NCBI RefSeq assembly: GCF_000712975.1
Contig: NZ_JHQL01000003.1
Span: forward strand, 1 to 64,000
DNA from: Vreelandella neptunia
GTDB taxonomy: Bacteria; Pseudomonadota; Gammaproteobacteria; Pseudomonadales; Halomonadaceae
Direction: 5' to 3'
DNA: 64,000 bases
The notes beneath the pieces are model-generated. The model saw only the letters and a list, made by a program, of their open reading frames with translations. It was not told the origin of the DNA and did not search any database. Made by a program: the position numbers and the translations under genes. Positions 35,744 to 45,973 of this stretch are shown one piece after another; the stretch's first letter is position 1, and every line of letters starts with the position of its first letter.

Positions 35744-37000
35744 ATGCGCAAGGAACGACTGATCGTCCCTATTCTCGCGGCCCTGGCGGTGGCGTGGATG
35801 GTGGCGCAACTGCTATCGAGTATTTTGTTTGAACGCAGCCTTCGCCAAGCATTAGAAGATTTAGAAGCACGAGGCGAGTGGCGAGTTAGTCGGACGGAGA
35901 GCCGCCAAGGGTGGCTAACGTCTCAGGGAAAGCTGCTTTTATCGCCCTTGTTAGGGCGGCCATGGCGACTAGAACTCACTTACCGTGCGCGTCATGGCGC
36001 ATTAAGTACTGATGTTGAAGGAACGCTTCTGCCCCGTTTAGACAGCGTTTTGCAAAAAGCCGTGGGCGAAGTCTCTGCACCGTCCATTCCACGTTGGCAA
36101 GGGCGCTACCACACGGTAAGCGGCCATAGCGAACTGCGTTTAGCGCTGGCTCCCTTTGTGATTCAACAAAACGGCCGTGAATTATCGGTCCGTGGAGCCA
36201 GAATGCGTCTGGAGGGCGTATTTGGTGATTGGCGGTTGCGCGCGCTGCTTGATCAGCTCACGTTAACCGATGGCCCCGCTCAGCTGACGATGGGGCCTTC
36301 CTCCCTTGAAAGCCGTTATACCTATATTGACGATGCCTATCATTTTGCTCAACGCGACCACCTGCATGTTGAGTCGTTATCGCTTCACTATCCTGCTTAT
36401 GATATTCACCTTTCGCCACTCGATGTTCACAGCCACATGGTGCTCGATGAACAAGAGCTTCGTCTCAATGGCGAGCTAATCATTGGCGAAGTTAGCGTTC
36501 CTAGTGAGGCTCCTGATACGCCGCTATTAAGTGGCCGAATACACGCGGAACTTTCACGTTTAAATGCAGATGCCGTGCGCGAAACGTTCTTACAACTGCG
36601 CCAGGAAGCCGCGTGGGGTGATGCCAGTCTTCCCATGGCGGAAGGGTTATTGGTTCGTTTGGCCCCCAATTTGATGGGGGTGTTACATGACTCACCTCGC
36701 TTAGACATTACAACAGTGGCGATCGAGAGCCCACTCCTAGGCATCACTGTTAATGCGGATGGCGCACTCTTTTTTGATGCGCGTCGGCTTGATGAGCTGA
36801 CTATAACAGAGTTGACTACACCAGAAGAGCGCGCCCGCTGGCTAGATCGTGTTGATGGTGATTTTACCTGGTACGATGCACCTACCGTGGCAGCTCTTTG
36901 GCTAGGGCTTCCCCTTGGTACGCGAGAATTGGAGTTTGACGTGATTCGTGGTGAATTGCGTGTTAATGGGCGTCCTATGCCTCAACTTTGGCCTCAATAA
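35744..37000 (+). CDS. DUF945 (YdgA-like) membrane-anchored protein
   Basis: 418 aa from the ATG at 35744, which has AAGGAG 6 nt upstream; the ATG would give an N-terminal anchor helix at about 7-26. The rest is exported and beta-rich, with family-like segments SRTESRQGWLTSQGKLLL and LTYRARHGALS. DUF945/YdgA proteins occur in the envelope of many gammaproteobacteria; their function is not known. The frame is open back to 35702 but without a ribosome binding site. Confidence 0.8.
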   Translation: MRKERLIVPILAALAVAWMVAQLLSSILFERSLRQALEDLEARGEWRVSRTESRQGWLTSQGKLLLSPLLGRPWRLELTYRARHGALSTDVEGTLLPRLDSVLQKAVGEVSAPSIPRWQGRYHTVSGHSELRLALAPFVIQQNGRELSVRGARMRLEGVFGDWRLRALLDQLTLTDGPAQLTMGPSSLESRYTYIDDAYHFAQRDHLHVESLSLHYPAYDIHLSPLDVHSHMVLDEQELRLNGELIIGEVSVPSEAPDTPLLSGRIHAELSRLNADAVRETFLQLRQEAAWGDASLPMAEGLLVRLAPNLMGVLHDSPRLDITTVAIESPLLGITVNADGALFFDARRLDELTITELTTPEERARWLDRVDGDFTWYDAPTVAALWLGLPLGTRELEFDVIRGELRVNGRPMPQLWPQ

Positions 37001-37029
37001 GTCTCTAGTCTCTTTGCTTTATAGCTTTG

Positions 37030-37055
37030 TATCAGCCCTCTCTATCAGCCCTCTC
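37030..37055. repeat. Exact 13-bp tandem duplication before lon
   Basis: TATCAGCCCTCTC occurs twice in direct succession, 15 bp before the -35-like box of the candidate lon promoter. Confidence 0.85.
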
Positions 37056-37069
37056 TAATGGTGTTAAGG

Positions 37070-37096
37070 GTTGAAGTTTCTACTGTGTGCCCACAT
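37070..37096 (+). promoter_or_regulatory. Candidate sigma32 (heat-shock) promoter of lon
   Basis: GTTGAA, 14-nt spacer, CCCACAT. This resembles the sigma32 consensus (CTTGAA, 13-15 nt, CCCCATNT) with a few mismatches. The position, about 56 bp before the lon start, and the known heat-shock control of lon support it. Confidence 0.55.
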
Positions 37097-37151
37097 CCCT
37101 TAAACATTATTAAGCGGACTGATCCGCTAGCTATTGTTATGGGAGAGGCGC

Positions 37152-39644
37152 ATGAGCGACCAGGACTACGACCGCGATCACGAGCACTTAGATTGGCTGA
37201 CGGATGAAGAGTCCGACGCGCATCAAGAGCACGGTGAAGAACCACGTACTGACGATCCGCGTACTAATGATGGTAGTGAAGATCATCGTTCAGACGGTGA
37301 GAAAGTTAATTCGCTAGTGCCCGCCAGCGATATGCTTCCAGAGCGTATCTATCTGTTGCCGATTCATAATCGACCATTTTTCCCTGCTCAGGTACAGCCG
37401 CTGGTTATCAACCGCGAGCGCTGGGAAGAAACCATGCGCCGCGTGGGTAACACACCTCATCACACCATTGGTGTTGCCTTTGTTGGCGAGCAGGGCGTTG
37501 ATTCTCTAAATCATGATGATTTTCCCGAGATTGGCACAGCAGTTAAAGTGCATAAACTCCAAAGCGAAGATCAACAAATCCAGTTTATCGCGCAAGGGGT
37601 TAAGCGTTTTAAAATTCAGCGTTGGCTGTCTAAAGAGCCGCCGTATCTGGTGGAAGTCAGCTATCCTAAAGAGCCAGTAGATGCTGAAAATGAAGAAACC
37701 CGTGCCTATGCAATGGCGATCATTAATGGCATCAAAGAGCTGTTGCCGATTAATCCTCTTTATGGCGAAGAGCTAAAGCATTACTTGAACCGCTTCAGCC
37801 CACATGAACCTGGCCCTCTGACAGACTTCGCAGCTGCTATAACGTCTGCCAAAGGCCCTGAGTTGCAGGATGTATTGGCCACGCTGTCAGTGGCTGAGCG
37901 AATGCATAAAGTACTCCCCCTGCTACGCAAAGAAATCGATGTTGCCCAGTTGCAAAGTGAAATCAGCGAGCAAGTCAATGCTCAAATGCAGGAACGGCAG
38001 CGCGAATTCTTCTTGCGTGAGCAGCTTAAAGTTATTCAGCGAGAGCTGGGGATTTCAAAAGACGACCGCGAAAACGATGTCGATACGTTTAGGAACCGCC
38101 TAGAGTCGCTGGTGGTACCGGAGCGCGTTCAAGCGCGTATCGATGATGAGCTTAATAAACTCAGCGTGCTAGAAACCGGCTCGCCAGAGTACGGCACTAC
38201 TCGTAACTATCTTGACTGGCTAACCTCGTTACCTTGGGGCGTTACCAGCCAGGATAAGCTCGATTTGGCCCATGCCAGGGAAGTCCTCAACCGCGATCAC
38301 GATGGCTTACAAGACGTGAAAGAGCGGATTATTGAGTTTCTGGCCGAAGGAACTTTTAAAGGCGACGTGGGTGGCTCGATTGTACTGCTGGTTGGCCCGC
38401 CTGGGGTCGGTAAAACCTCGATTGGACGCTCTATTGCTGAAGCATTAGGCCGTGAGTTCTATCGGTTTTCGGTAGGTGGCATGCGCGATGAGGCTGAAAT
38501 TAAAGGGCATCGCCGTACTTACGTGGGCGCAATGCCCGGCAAGCTAGTGCAGGCGTTTAAAGAAGTTGAAGTCGAAAACCCAGTGATCATGCTCGATGAG
38601 ATTGATAAGTTAGGCCAATCGTTCCAGGGTGATCCTGCATCAGCACTGCTTGAGGTGCTAGATCCCGAACAAAATGTCGACTTTCTGGATCACTATCTCG
38701 ATGTGCGCATGGATCTTTCCAAAGTACTGTTCTTGTGCACCGCCAATACGCTGGACTCGATCCCAGGGCCGCTGCTTGATCGTATGGAGCAGATCCGTCT
38801 GTCAGGTTATATCACAGAAGAAAAGCTACAGATCGCTAAGCATCATCTATGGCCAAAGCTTCTGAAACGCGACAATTTGCCGAAAAAACGTATTAACTTA
38901 ACGGATGCCGCGCTCAAGCAGGTGATTGATGGCTATGCCCGTGAGGCAGGCGTTCGCCAGCTTGAAAAGCAGCTGCATCGTATTGTTCGTAAGGCAGCAG
39001 TGAAGCTTCTCGAAGAGCAGGTAGAAACGGTAAAAATTTCGGTTAAAAACCTGGAAGAATTCCTGGGAGCACCTCTTTTCCGCAAAGAGAAAGTGCTGAA
39101 AGGCGAAGGCGTTGTTACCGGTCTTGCTTGGACTTCCATGGGAGGCGCAACACTGCCTATTGAAGCGGGCAAAGTCCATGCGCTGGATCGTGGCTTTAAA
39201 CTTACCGGCAAGCTTGGCGATGTGATGAAAGAGTCCGCCAATATTGCTTACAGCTACACGCTGGGCCACCTGCAAGAGTATGGTGCCGATGCCGACTTCT
39301 TTGACTCAGCGTTTGTGCATCTTCACGTGCCCGAAGGGGCAACGCCCAAAGACGGCCCGTCGGCAGGGGTCACGATGACCACGGCATTGCTTTCGCTGGC
39401 TAAGCATCAGGCGATTAATCGCCCCTTGGCAATGACGGGTGAATTGACCTTAACCGGTCAAGTCTTACCGGTGGGGGGAATTCGGGAGAAAATTATCGCC
39501 GCACGCCGCAGCGATATTTTTGAAGTGATACTTCCAGAAGCCAATAAACGCGATTATGAAGAGCTTCCCGATTATTTGAAAGAGGGAATGACGGTGCATT
39601 TTGCGAACCGCTATCGTGATGTTGCCAATGTGGTTTTCACGTAG
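37152..39644 (+). CDS. lon: ATP-dependent protease Lon
   Basis: 830 aa from the ATG at 37152, with GGGAGAGG upstream; an in-frame start at 37134 is less likely. LON substrate-binding domain from about 60 (RIYLLPIHNRPFFPAQ), coiled-coil middle, AAA+ domain with Walker A GPPGVGKTSIG and Walker B IMLDEID, and protease domain with catalytic Ser in KDGPSAGVTM and Lys in GGIREKIIAA. The N-terminus is longer and more acidic than in E. coli Lon (about 50 extra residues). This Lon is of the PSPS type found in marine and halophilic gammaproteobacteria. It degrades misfolded and regulatory proteins. Confidence 0.97.
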   Translation: MSDQDYDRDHEHLDWLTDEESDAHQEHGEEPRTDDPRTNDGSEDHRSDGEKVNSLVPASDMLPERIYLLPIHNRPFFPAQVQPLVINRERWEETMRRVGNTPHHTIGVAFVGEQGVDSLNHDDFPEIGTAVKVHKLQSEDQQIQFIAQGVKRFKIQRWLSKEPPYLVEVSYPKEPVDAENEETRAYAMAIINGIKELLPINPLYGEELKHYLNRFSPHEPGPLTDFAAAITSAKGPELQDVLATLSVAERMHKVLPLLRKEIDVAQLQSEISEQVNAQMQERQREFFLREQLKVIQRELGISKDDRENDVDTFRNRLESLVVPERVQARIDDELNKLSVLETGSPEYGTTRNYLDWLTSLPWGVTSQDKLDLAHAREVLNRDHDGLQDVKERIIEFLAEGTFKGDVGGSIVLLVGPPGVGKTSIGRSIAEALGREFYRFSVGGMRDEAEIKGHRRTYVGAMPGKLVQAFKEVEVENPVIMLDEIDKLGQSFQGDPASALLEVLDPEQNVDFLDHYLDVRMDLSKVLFLCTANTLDSIPGPLLDRMEQIRLSGYITEEKLQIAKHHLWPKLLKRDNLPKKRINLTDAALKQVIDGYAREAGVRQLEKQLHRIVRKAAVKLLEEQVETVKISVKNLEEFLGAPLFRKEKVLKGEGVVTGLAWTSMGGATLPIEAGKVHALDRGFKLTGKLGDVMKESANIAYSYTLGHLQEYGADADFFDSAFVHLHVPEGATPKDGPSAGVTMTTALLSLAKHQAINRPLAMTGELTLTGQVLPVGGIREKIIAARRSDIFEVILPEANKRDYEELPDYLKEGMTVHFANRYRDVANVVFT

Positions 39645-39684
39645 GTTCTTCAATCGAACGTAAAAAAACAACCGTTTAGTTAAG

Positions 39685-39712
39685 GCGCCGCACCGAAGAG
39701 TGCGGCGCTTTT
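39685..39712 (+). terminator. Intrinsic terminator of lon
   Basis: GCGCCGCAC, loop CGAAGA, GTGCGGCGC, TTTT. Confidence 0.9.
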
Positions 39713-39797
39713 GCATAGTTATTTAGTGGTTAAATTCCCTTGCAACACGGGATAATAGAAGCAAATCAAAATTAAAAAAGCCCCTGGGAGTTTCTGA

Positions 39798-41963
39798 ATG
39801 CGCAATAACCAACCCGTCACTCAGCGTGAGTACACGCTTGATGACGAAGTTGTACTGATCTCACGGTCTGATTTAAAAGGCAATGTAACGTACGCGAACG
39901 CGGCGTTTGTAGAGATAAGCGGCTACACCCGTGATGAGTTAATGGGAGCGCCCCATAGTTTAATTCGCCACCCTGATATGCCTGAAGCAGCCTATGCTGA
40001 TTTCTGGAAAACAATTCAGTCAGGGGCGACGTGGCAAGGAACGGTTAAAAACCGCCGTAAAAATGGTGACTACTATTGGGTGAATGCTACCGTCGCTCCG
40101 CTCCGGGATGGTGATCGCATTGTGGGGTACACCTCGGTACGTCGTAAGACAACGGCCAGCAGTATTGCGCTAGCTGAAACGGTTTATAAAGAAATCCGAG
40201 AGAAGGGTAAGTCTCGCCACTATGTATTGGCGCAAGGCGTACTTAAACGTCGCGGATTAGGGGGCATTCTTAAAAGCTTTCAGTTTACCAGTTTAAGAGC
40301 CAAGCTAACCGGTATGGTGGTCACGTCGCTGGTTTTGTTAGGGCTAGCCGGAGGCTTAGGCATGTACGGTTTAATGGTCTCTGGCGAGCGCTTGGAGTCG
40401 CTAAATCGGACGGGGCTTGAGGCGGTTGCTAATCTTCAACGTCTTGAACGTCAAGTAGGGCAGGTGGTGGCCCTGTTAGAACCCGCCGTTCGCAACCCTC
40501 GCCGTGTTGACATAGACGCGGTTGCTGGGTCTGTTGACGAGTACTCCCTGTCAATCCAAACGCTTTGGGATGGCTACCGCACCGACAGCAACGCTAGCAC
40601 CGAGCGTCAGCAATCGTTTGCGTCCACGCTTTCTGCCTGGAGTGCCAGCGTGAACACCACGCTTAGCGCTATCCGTGACGCCAATGGTTTTGCGGCTTTC
40701 GAAGCCTTTAATGATGGCGTACAGCCCACCACTGAGCAGCTGCGAGAAGGCAGTAGCCAGTTAGTGAGTAATGAGCGGGCCAATGCTCAGGCGCTGGTTG
40801 AACTGGCGCAGCAGGGCCGCCAGAAAATGTTGATTGCCCAAGTGGTGCTGGTGGCTATTGGTTTATTACTGATGGTGGGGCTTAGCAGCATTATCTTAAG
40901 ATCAGTACTGCGCAGCGTAGAAGGTGCACGTCATATTACGTTCCAAATTGCGGCAGGTAATCTAGCTGCTCGTGAACGTCGAGAAGGCAAAGATGAATTA
41001 GGCGCATTGCTTTACTCGCTGGATACCATGCGTTTTAGCCTTGCCAGCATTGTAGGGGAAGTTGAGCATCGCGTGTCCGTCGTCACTCCCGCAGTTCAGC
41101 AAATTGCTGCAGAAAATGAGGAGCTAGCATCACGCACCGAACAGCAAGCCTCCTCGTTGCAGCAAACGGCGTCTAGCATGGAAGAGATGACCTCGACGGT
41201 ACAACAAAATACCGAGAGTGCCCGTCAAGCAACTGAGTTAGCGATGCAGAATACATCGAGCACTCGCGACACCCGTGAACAAATGCAGCAGTTGGTGGCA
41301 AGAATGCAGCGTATTGCCCAAAGTGCTGAAAAAATGACCGAAATGATCAGCGTCATTGATGGAATTGCTTTCCAAACCAATATTCTAGCGCTGAACGCTT
41401 CTGTTGAAGCCGCTCGTGCTGGCGAGCATGGTCGTGGTTTTGCCGTTGTAGCTAGCGAGGTTCGCAACTTGGCTAGCCGTAGTGCTACAGCAGCCCAAGA
41501 AATTCGTAAGATGATTGATAGCACAACCCAAGAAGTTAGTAGTGGTCGCGGTGCTGTCGAGCAGGCTGAACGTGCTATCGACGATGTCATGCAGCAGGTT
41601 AGTCGTGTTAGCGAGCTCATGGAGTCGATTAGCACCGCATCTAGCGAGCAAAGCAGCGGTATTGGTCAAATTAATTCAGCGATTGCGGAAATGGACAGCG
41701 TTACTCAGCAAAATGCCACCAAGGTACAAACGATTGCAGCGTCTGCTGATAATTTAGCCCTAGAAACGTTTGAGCTAGCGAATGTGGTGGGTGCTTTCCG
41801 TTTGGAAGGCGCGCAGGAAGAAAATATTCAGGTTGCTCGGGAAAAGCTACAGCAGGTTAATCAAGCGCAGCGTAAAGCATCGCTACGCTTGCCTTCACGC
41901 AACAGCTCCGCAGCGCGAGGCCTGGCTAATCAAGATGACTCACAGCAATGGGAAACGTTTTGA
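39798..41963 (+). CDS. PAS-containing methyl-accepting chemotaxis protein (Aer-like) with C-terminal pentapeptide
   Basis: 721 aa. N-terminal PAS domain (about 15-125; [32 protein letters not shown]), as in the redox sensor Aer. TM at about 172-195, a periplasmic helical region of about 150 residues, TM at about 347-368, HAMP, and a signalling hairpin with [20 protein letters not shown]. The protein ends QQWETF. This matches the NWETF-type pentapeptide that tethers CheR/CheB in high-abundance receptors. Both a cytoplasmic PAS and a full periplasmic domain suggest two inputs. It is a single gene with no che genes near. Confidence 0.92.
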   Translation: MRNNQPVTQREYTLDDEVVLISRSDLKGNVTYANAAFVEISGYTRDELMGAPHSLIRHPDMPEAAYADFWKTIQSGATWQGTVKNRRKNGDYYWVNATVAPLRDGDRIVGYTSVRRKTTASSIALAETVYKEIREKGKSRHYVLAQGVLKRRGLGGILKSFQFTSLRAKLTGMVVTSLVLLGLAGGLGMYGLMVSGERLESLNRTGLEAVANLQRLERQVGQVVALLEPAVRNPRRVDIDAVAGSVDEYSLSIQTLWDGYRTDSNASTERQQSFASTLSAWSASVNTTLSAIRDANGFAAFEAFNDGVQPTTEQLREGSSQLVSNERANAQALVELAQQGRQKMLIAQVVLVAIGLLLMVGLSSIILRSVLRSVEGARHITFQIAAGNLAARERREGKDELGALLYSLDTMRFSLASIVGEVEHRVSVVTPAVQQIAAENEELASRTEQQASSLQQTASSMEEMTSTVQQNTESARQATELAMQNTSSTRDTREQMQQLVARMQRIAQSAEKMTEMISVIDGIAFQTNILALNASVEAARAGEHGRGFAVVASEVRNLASRSATAAQEIRKMIDSTTQEVSSGRGAVEQAERAIDDVMQQVSRVSELMESISTASSEQSSGIGQINSAIAEMDSVTQQNATKVQTIAASADNLALETFELANVVGAFRLEGAQEENIQVAREKLQQVNQAQRKASLRLPSRNSSAARGLANQDDSQQWETF

Positions 41964-42110
41964 TTTTGGTGGATAACCGCTGAGCAGGGCGCTGCGGTTG
42001 CCCTCACCATCTAGTCTACGCGTTGCGCTCATGCCACAATCTAAGGCCGCTGGATTCACTTGCCTGCCGCCAAGAATGCGGTAGGCCATGATAAAGATGT
42101 AGAGGACACC

Positions 42111-43955
42111 ATGCCCGAGTATCGCTCCCGTACGACCACCGCTGGCCGCAATATGGCCGGTGCCCGCGCTTTGTGGCGCGCCACTGGTATGAAAGACGAC
42201 GATTTTCACAAACCCATTATTGCGGTGGCGAACTCGTTTACCCAGTTTGTGCCGGGTCATGTCCACTTAAAAGATATGGGCCAGCTGGTCGCACGTGAAA
42301 TTGAAAAAGCAGGTGGGGTAGCGAAAGAGTTCAATACTATCGCGGTAGATGACGGTATCGCGATGGGCCACGATGGCATGCTCTACTCATTGCCCAGCCG
42401 CGACATCATCGCCGATAGCGTTGAGTACATGTGTAATGCCCACTGTGCCGATGCGCTGGTGTGTATTTCCAACTGCGACAAAATCACCCCAGGAATGTTG
42501 ATGGCGGCTATGCGTCTCAATATTCCGGTGATTTTCGTGTCAGGTGGACCCATGGAAGCGGGTAAAACCAAGCTATTAGATCACGGTCTAGACTTGGTTG
42601 ACGCCATGGTGATGGCGGCTGACGACAGCGTTGACGATGAAACCCTTGCCGAAGTTGAGCGTAGTGCGTGCCCCACCTGTGGAAGCTGCTCGGGTATGTT
42701 TACCGCCAACTCGATGAACTGTTTGATGGAGGCGCTAGGGCTGGCGCTGCCGGGGAACGGTACCGTGCTGGCTACCCATTCTGATCGTCGGCGATTATTT
42801 GAAAACGCTGGCCACCGCATTGTGGAACTGGCCAAGCGCTACTACGAAGGTGAAGAAACCCACCTACTGCCACGTGCGATTGGCAATAAGGCTGCGTTCA
42901 AAAATGCCATGACGTTAGATATCGCCATGGGGGGGTCTACGAATACGATATTGCACCTGCTGGCAGCAGCCCAGGAAGCAGAAGTCGACTTCACTATGTC
43001 GGATATCGACCGCCTTTCCCGGGAAGTGCCACAGCTATGTAAAGTGGCCCCCAATACCCAGAAATACCATATCGAAGACGTTCACCGTGCCGGTGGCATT
43101 ATGGCGATTTTGGGTGAGTTAGATCGTGCTGGAGTACTGGATACCTCGGTACCAACGGTTTATGGCGATAGCTTAAAAGCAGCGTTGGAAGAGTGGGATA
43201 TTATGCGCTCGCCAAGCGCTGAAGTAGTTGAGTTCTTCAAAGCAGGCCCTGGTGGTGTGCCGACCCAAACCGCTTTCTCGCAAAGCACCCGCTGGCCAAG
43301 CCTCGATGGTGATCGCGCTACTGGCTGTATTCGCGACCTAGCCCATGCATTTTCAACAGAAGGCGGCTTAGCGGTACTGTACGGCAATATCGCTCTCGAT
43401 GGCTGTGTGGTTAAAACCGCAGGCGTTGATGACTCGATCCTCGTGTTTGAAGGCAAAGCCCACGTCGTGGAGTCCCAAGACCAGGCCGTAGCCAACGTAT
43501 TGGATGGTAAGGTCAAAGAGGGCGATGTCGTGGTGATTCGCTACGAAGGTCCTAAAGGCGGCCCGGGCATGCAGGAAATGCTCTATCCGACCTCCTATTT
43601 AAAATCCAAAGGGCTGGGTAAAGCCTGCGCACTGCTGACCGATGGCCGCTTTTCGGGCGGCACTTCTGGTCTTTCTATTGGCCATATCTCTCCTGAAGCT
43701 GCGGCGGGTGGCGCGATTGGTCTAGTAGAGCAGGGTGATACCATTTTGATCGATATTCCGAATCGCACGATTAATGTGCAGCTACCTGATTCCGTGCTGG
43801 CAAAACGCCGTGAAGCCATGGAAGCCAAAGGCAAAGACGCCTGGAAGCCCGTTGAACAGCGCCCGCGTAAGGTCACACCCGCTCTAAAAGCGTATGCGCT
43901 ACTGGCAACGTCTGCGGACAAAGGTGCGGTTCGCGATCTTTCCAAACTCGACTAG
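42111..43955 (+). CDS. ilvD: Dihydroxy-acid dehydratase
   Basis: 614 aa from [10 protein letters not shown], the usual start; the upstream in-frame extension to 42060 is unlikely. Fe-S cluster Cys are in [12 protein letters not shown] and [11 protein letters not shown], with [16 protein letters not shown] near the C-terminus. It dehydrates dihydroxy-isovalerate and dihydroxy-methylvalerate in valine/isoleucine synthesis. The upstream 147 bp hold a weak AACCGC/GCGGTT inverted repeat and no leader peptide that I can see. Confidence 0.97.
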   Translation: MPEYRSRTTTAGRNMAGARALWRATGMKDDDFHKPIIAVANSFTQFVPGHVHLKDMGQLVAREIEKAGGVAKEFNTIAVDDGIAMGHDGMLYSLPSRDIIADSVEYMCNAHCADALVCISNCDKITPGMLMAAMRLNIPVIFVSGGPMEAGKTKLLDHGLDLVDAMVMAADDSVDDETLAEVERSACPTCGSCSGMFTANSMNCLMEALGLALPGNGTVLATHSDRRRLFENAGHRIVELAKRYYEGEETHLLPRAIGNKAAFKNAMTLDIAMGGSTNTILHLLAAAQEAEVDFTMSDIDRLSREVPQLCKVAPNTQKYHIEDVHRAGGIMAILGELDRAGVLDTSVPTVYGDSLKAALEEWDIMRSPSAEVVEFFKAGPGGVPTQTAFSQSTRWPSLDGDRATGCIRDLAHAFSTEGGLAVLYGNIALDGCVVKTAGVDDSILVFEGKAHVVESQDQAVANVLDGKVKEGDVVVIRYEGPKGGPGMQEMLYPTSYLKSKGLGKACALLTDGRFSGGTSGLSIGHISPEAAAGGAIGLVEQGDTILIDIPNRTINVQLPDSVLAKRREAMEAKGKDAWKPVEQRPRKVTPALKAYALLATSADKGAVRDLSKLD

Positions 43956-43964
43956 TCGCTATGC

Positions 43965-44000
43965 TGGCTCAGTCTGTGACCGCTTACACAGGCTGAGCCA
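43965..44000 (+). terminator. Hairpin after ilvD
   Basis: Arms 43965-43978 and 43987-44000 pair over 14 bp with one mismatch (TGGCTCAG and CTGAGCCA at the base). There is no T tract, so termination would be weak or rho-assisted. The next gene starts 39 bp later on the same strand. Confidence 0.6.
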
Positions 44001-44038
44001 TACCCAAATGCAAACCGTCAACACGACTAAGGAATGCC

Positions 44039-45091
44039 ATGAAGGCAATTATTAACGTTGGCCTCGTTGGCTATGGATTTGCAAGTAAAACGTTTCATGC
44101 GCCGCTCATTCAGGCAACGGAAGGCCTTGATTTAGTCGCAGTATCCTCCAGTAATGCCGCCAAAGTGCAGGCTGATTTAGATGTCGAGGTTGAACGCCAA
44201 GCGCTGGCGCTGTGTCAGCGTAGCGATATTGACCTTATCGTTATTCCAACGCCTAACGACACCCACTTTTCGTTAGCTAAGACCGCGTTGATGGCGGGCA
44301 AACACGTGGTGGTGGATAAGCCTTTTACCGTGACGCTCTCAGAAGCCAAACAGCTAAAAGCGCTAGCGATTGATAAAGAGCGTTTGGTATCTGTATTTCA
44401 TAACCGCCGCTGGGATAGCGACTTTCTCACTGTTAAAGCGCTGCTGGAAGCCGGTACGCTAGGACGTGTCACTGGGTTTGAGTCGCGTTTTGATCGTTTT
44501 CGGCCAGAGGTGCGCGATCGCTGGCGCGAAAAAGCCATGCCCGGTGGTGGTATTTGGTATGACCTAGGCCCGCATTTGCTTGACCAAGTCTGCGAGCTGT
44601 TCGGAATGCCGAACGCTATTCTACTAGACCTAGGTGTGCGCAGAGACGGCGCTAAAGCTGATGATGATTTTCTGGCACTGTTGGAGTACGACGGTTGCCG
44701 CGTCAGCCTCAGTGCTGGCACCCTGATGGCTGAATCAACACCCCGTTTTCGTATTCATGGAACAAAAGGCAGCTACCTTAAATACGGCTTAGATCCTCAA
44801 GAGGACCGCTTAAAAGCCGGAGAAACACCAACGTCTAAGTGGGGTGAGGACTCGCCAGGTACGCTGACCCTACGCGAAGGCGACGGTGAAGATGCGCCGC
44901 TGGCAAGCCACGAGCACGTCACACAGGCGGGTGACTATCTCGCTTATTATCACGGCGTGGCCGCGGCGATACGCGATAAAACACCGCTGCCCGTGGATAT
45001 TGAAGACGCGCTGCGCAGCATGGTGCTGTTAGAAGCTGGCCTAGACAGCCACCGCCAACGGCGTTGGATACCGCTTAAGCACCATTTGTAA
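44039..45091 (+). CDS. Gfo/Idh/MocA-family NAD(P)-dependent oxidoreductase
   Basis: 350 aa. Rossmann motif VGLVGYGFASKTFHAPLI (GxGxxS variant) at 6-24, then VVDKPFTVT with the catalytic Lys (EKP-type motif) and GGIWYDLGPHLLDQ. Closest in style to YdgJ/YhhX of E. coli, which act on sugars or inositols. Substrate unknown. No sugar operon is nearby. Confidence 0.9.
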   Translation: MKAIINVGLVGYGFASKTFHAPLIQATEGLDLVAVSSSNAAKVQADLDVEVERQALALCQRSDIDLIVIPTPNDTHFSLAKTALMAGKHVVVDKPFTVTLSEAKQLKALAIDKERLVSVFHNRRWDSDFLTVKALLEAGTLGRVTGFESRFDRFRPEVRDRWREKAMPGGGIWYDLGPHLLDQVCELFGMPNAILLDLGVRRDGAKADDDFLALLEYDGCRVSLSAGTLMAESTPRFRIHGTKGSYLKYGLDPQEDRLKAGETPTSKWGEDSPGTLTLREGDGEDAPLASHEHVTQAGDYLAYYHGVAAAIRDKTPLPVDIEDALRSMVLLEAGLDSHRQRRWIPLKHHL

Positions 45092-45103
45092 ACACCATTT
45101 GTA
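45078..45103. repeat. 13-bp tandem duplication over the oxidoreductase stop codon
   Basis: AGCACCATTTGTA then AACACCATTTGTA. The TAA stop lies across the junction. The first half encodes the last residues of the oxidoreductase. Confidence 0.85.
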
Positions 45104-45109
45104 AGCACC

Positions 45110-45164
45110 GGCGGCGGCCCAGTGTTGGGAGAAATTCTCTGCCACTGGGCGTCGTTCCGCCGCC
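45110..45164. terminator. Large nested hairpin between convergent genes
   Basis: The outer arms GGCGGCGG (45110-45117) and CCGCCGCC (45157-45164) and the inner arms CCCAGTG (45118-45124) and CACTGGG (45143-45149) pair as one long stem with a bulge. GAGAA/TTCTC pairing can extend the inner part. More imperfect inverted sequence (TGCGGGT near 45170, ACCCGCA near 45270) follows. It may be a terminator for the convergent oxidoreductase and nudE genes or a REP-like element. Confidence 0.55.
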
Positions 45165-45288
45165 TTCTGCGGGTGCCGCCTGCGCTCGTTCCTCGCGATC
45201 TTCGTTACCACGCGCTACATAACCCACTGAATTTATAGGTATTGTAGTGCGGTGTGAGCGTCAGCGTACCCGCAAAGGCAGCGCGGTT

Positions 45289-45903
45289 TTACAACAAATC
45301 CATTGCGTTATCGCGTTTCTCTTCGCGTAGCTTATCTCTTGCGATATAGAGTGCGGCGATGGCGCGGGCTTCGTGGAAGTCGTCGCGTAATAACAGTGCC
45401 GGTAGTTCTTCAATGGCGTGGGTTTCAACTATTAATGGCTCTGGCTCGTCGCCTGGCAGGCGCTTGGGGTAAAGATCGGTAGCCATCAGCACCTGCATAC
45501 GGTGGCGCATGTAGTTGGGCGCTAACGAAAGCTCCACCAGTGGTTCAATCCGGCGCGCGCCAAAGCCACACTCTTCCATCAGCTCACGGTTGGCAGCGGT
45601 GACAACATCCTCACCAGGATCAACCAGACCCTTCGGCAGCGTCAGCACATAATCTTCAAAGCCAGCGGCATATTCGCGAATAAGCAGCACGTGTTCTGGA
45701 TCGGGCATGGCAATGATCATAACCGCACCACGATCAGCGCCAGTTAAGCGTTCAAACTGGCGCTCTTCGCCATTAGAAAAGCGTAAATCAAGCGATTCAA
45801 TATGGAATAAACGACTCTTGGCGACGCTCTCCCGCGCTAAAATCTGTGGCTTTCGTGGGTAGCCGGTATGGGTGTCGTCAGGTGATGATTCGTAGTTAGA
45901 CAT
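45289..45903 (-). CDS. nudE: ADP compounds hydrolase NudE
   Basis: 204 aa from the second of two adjacent ATG codons; the first, at 45906, leaves only 1 nt after GGAGG. Nudix box GLVDPGEDVVTAANRELMEE is complete, and LAPNYMRHRMQV is NudE-like. It hydrolyses ADP-ribose, NADH and related dinucleotides. It is divergent from yrfG, the order seen in E. coli. Confidence 0.92.
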   Translation of the reverse strand: MSNYESSPDDTHTGYPRKPQILARESVAKSRLFHIESLDLRFSNGEERQFERLTGADRGAVMIIAMPDPEHVLLIREYAAGFEDYVLTLPKGLVDPGEDVVTAANRELMEECGFGARRIEPLVELSLAPNYMRHRMQVLMATDLYPKRLPGDEPEPLIVETHAIEELPALLLRDDFHEARAIAALYIARDKLREEKRDNAMDLL

Positions 45904-45973
45904 CATGCCTCCGTGGCTGCAAAAAACGGGTTACGCTACAATAGCATGCTTATTCTTTCAGACTGGAGCGGCA

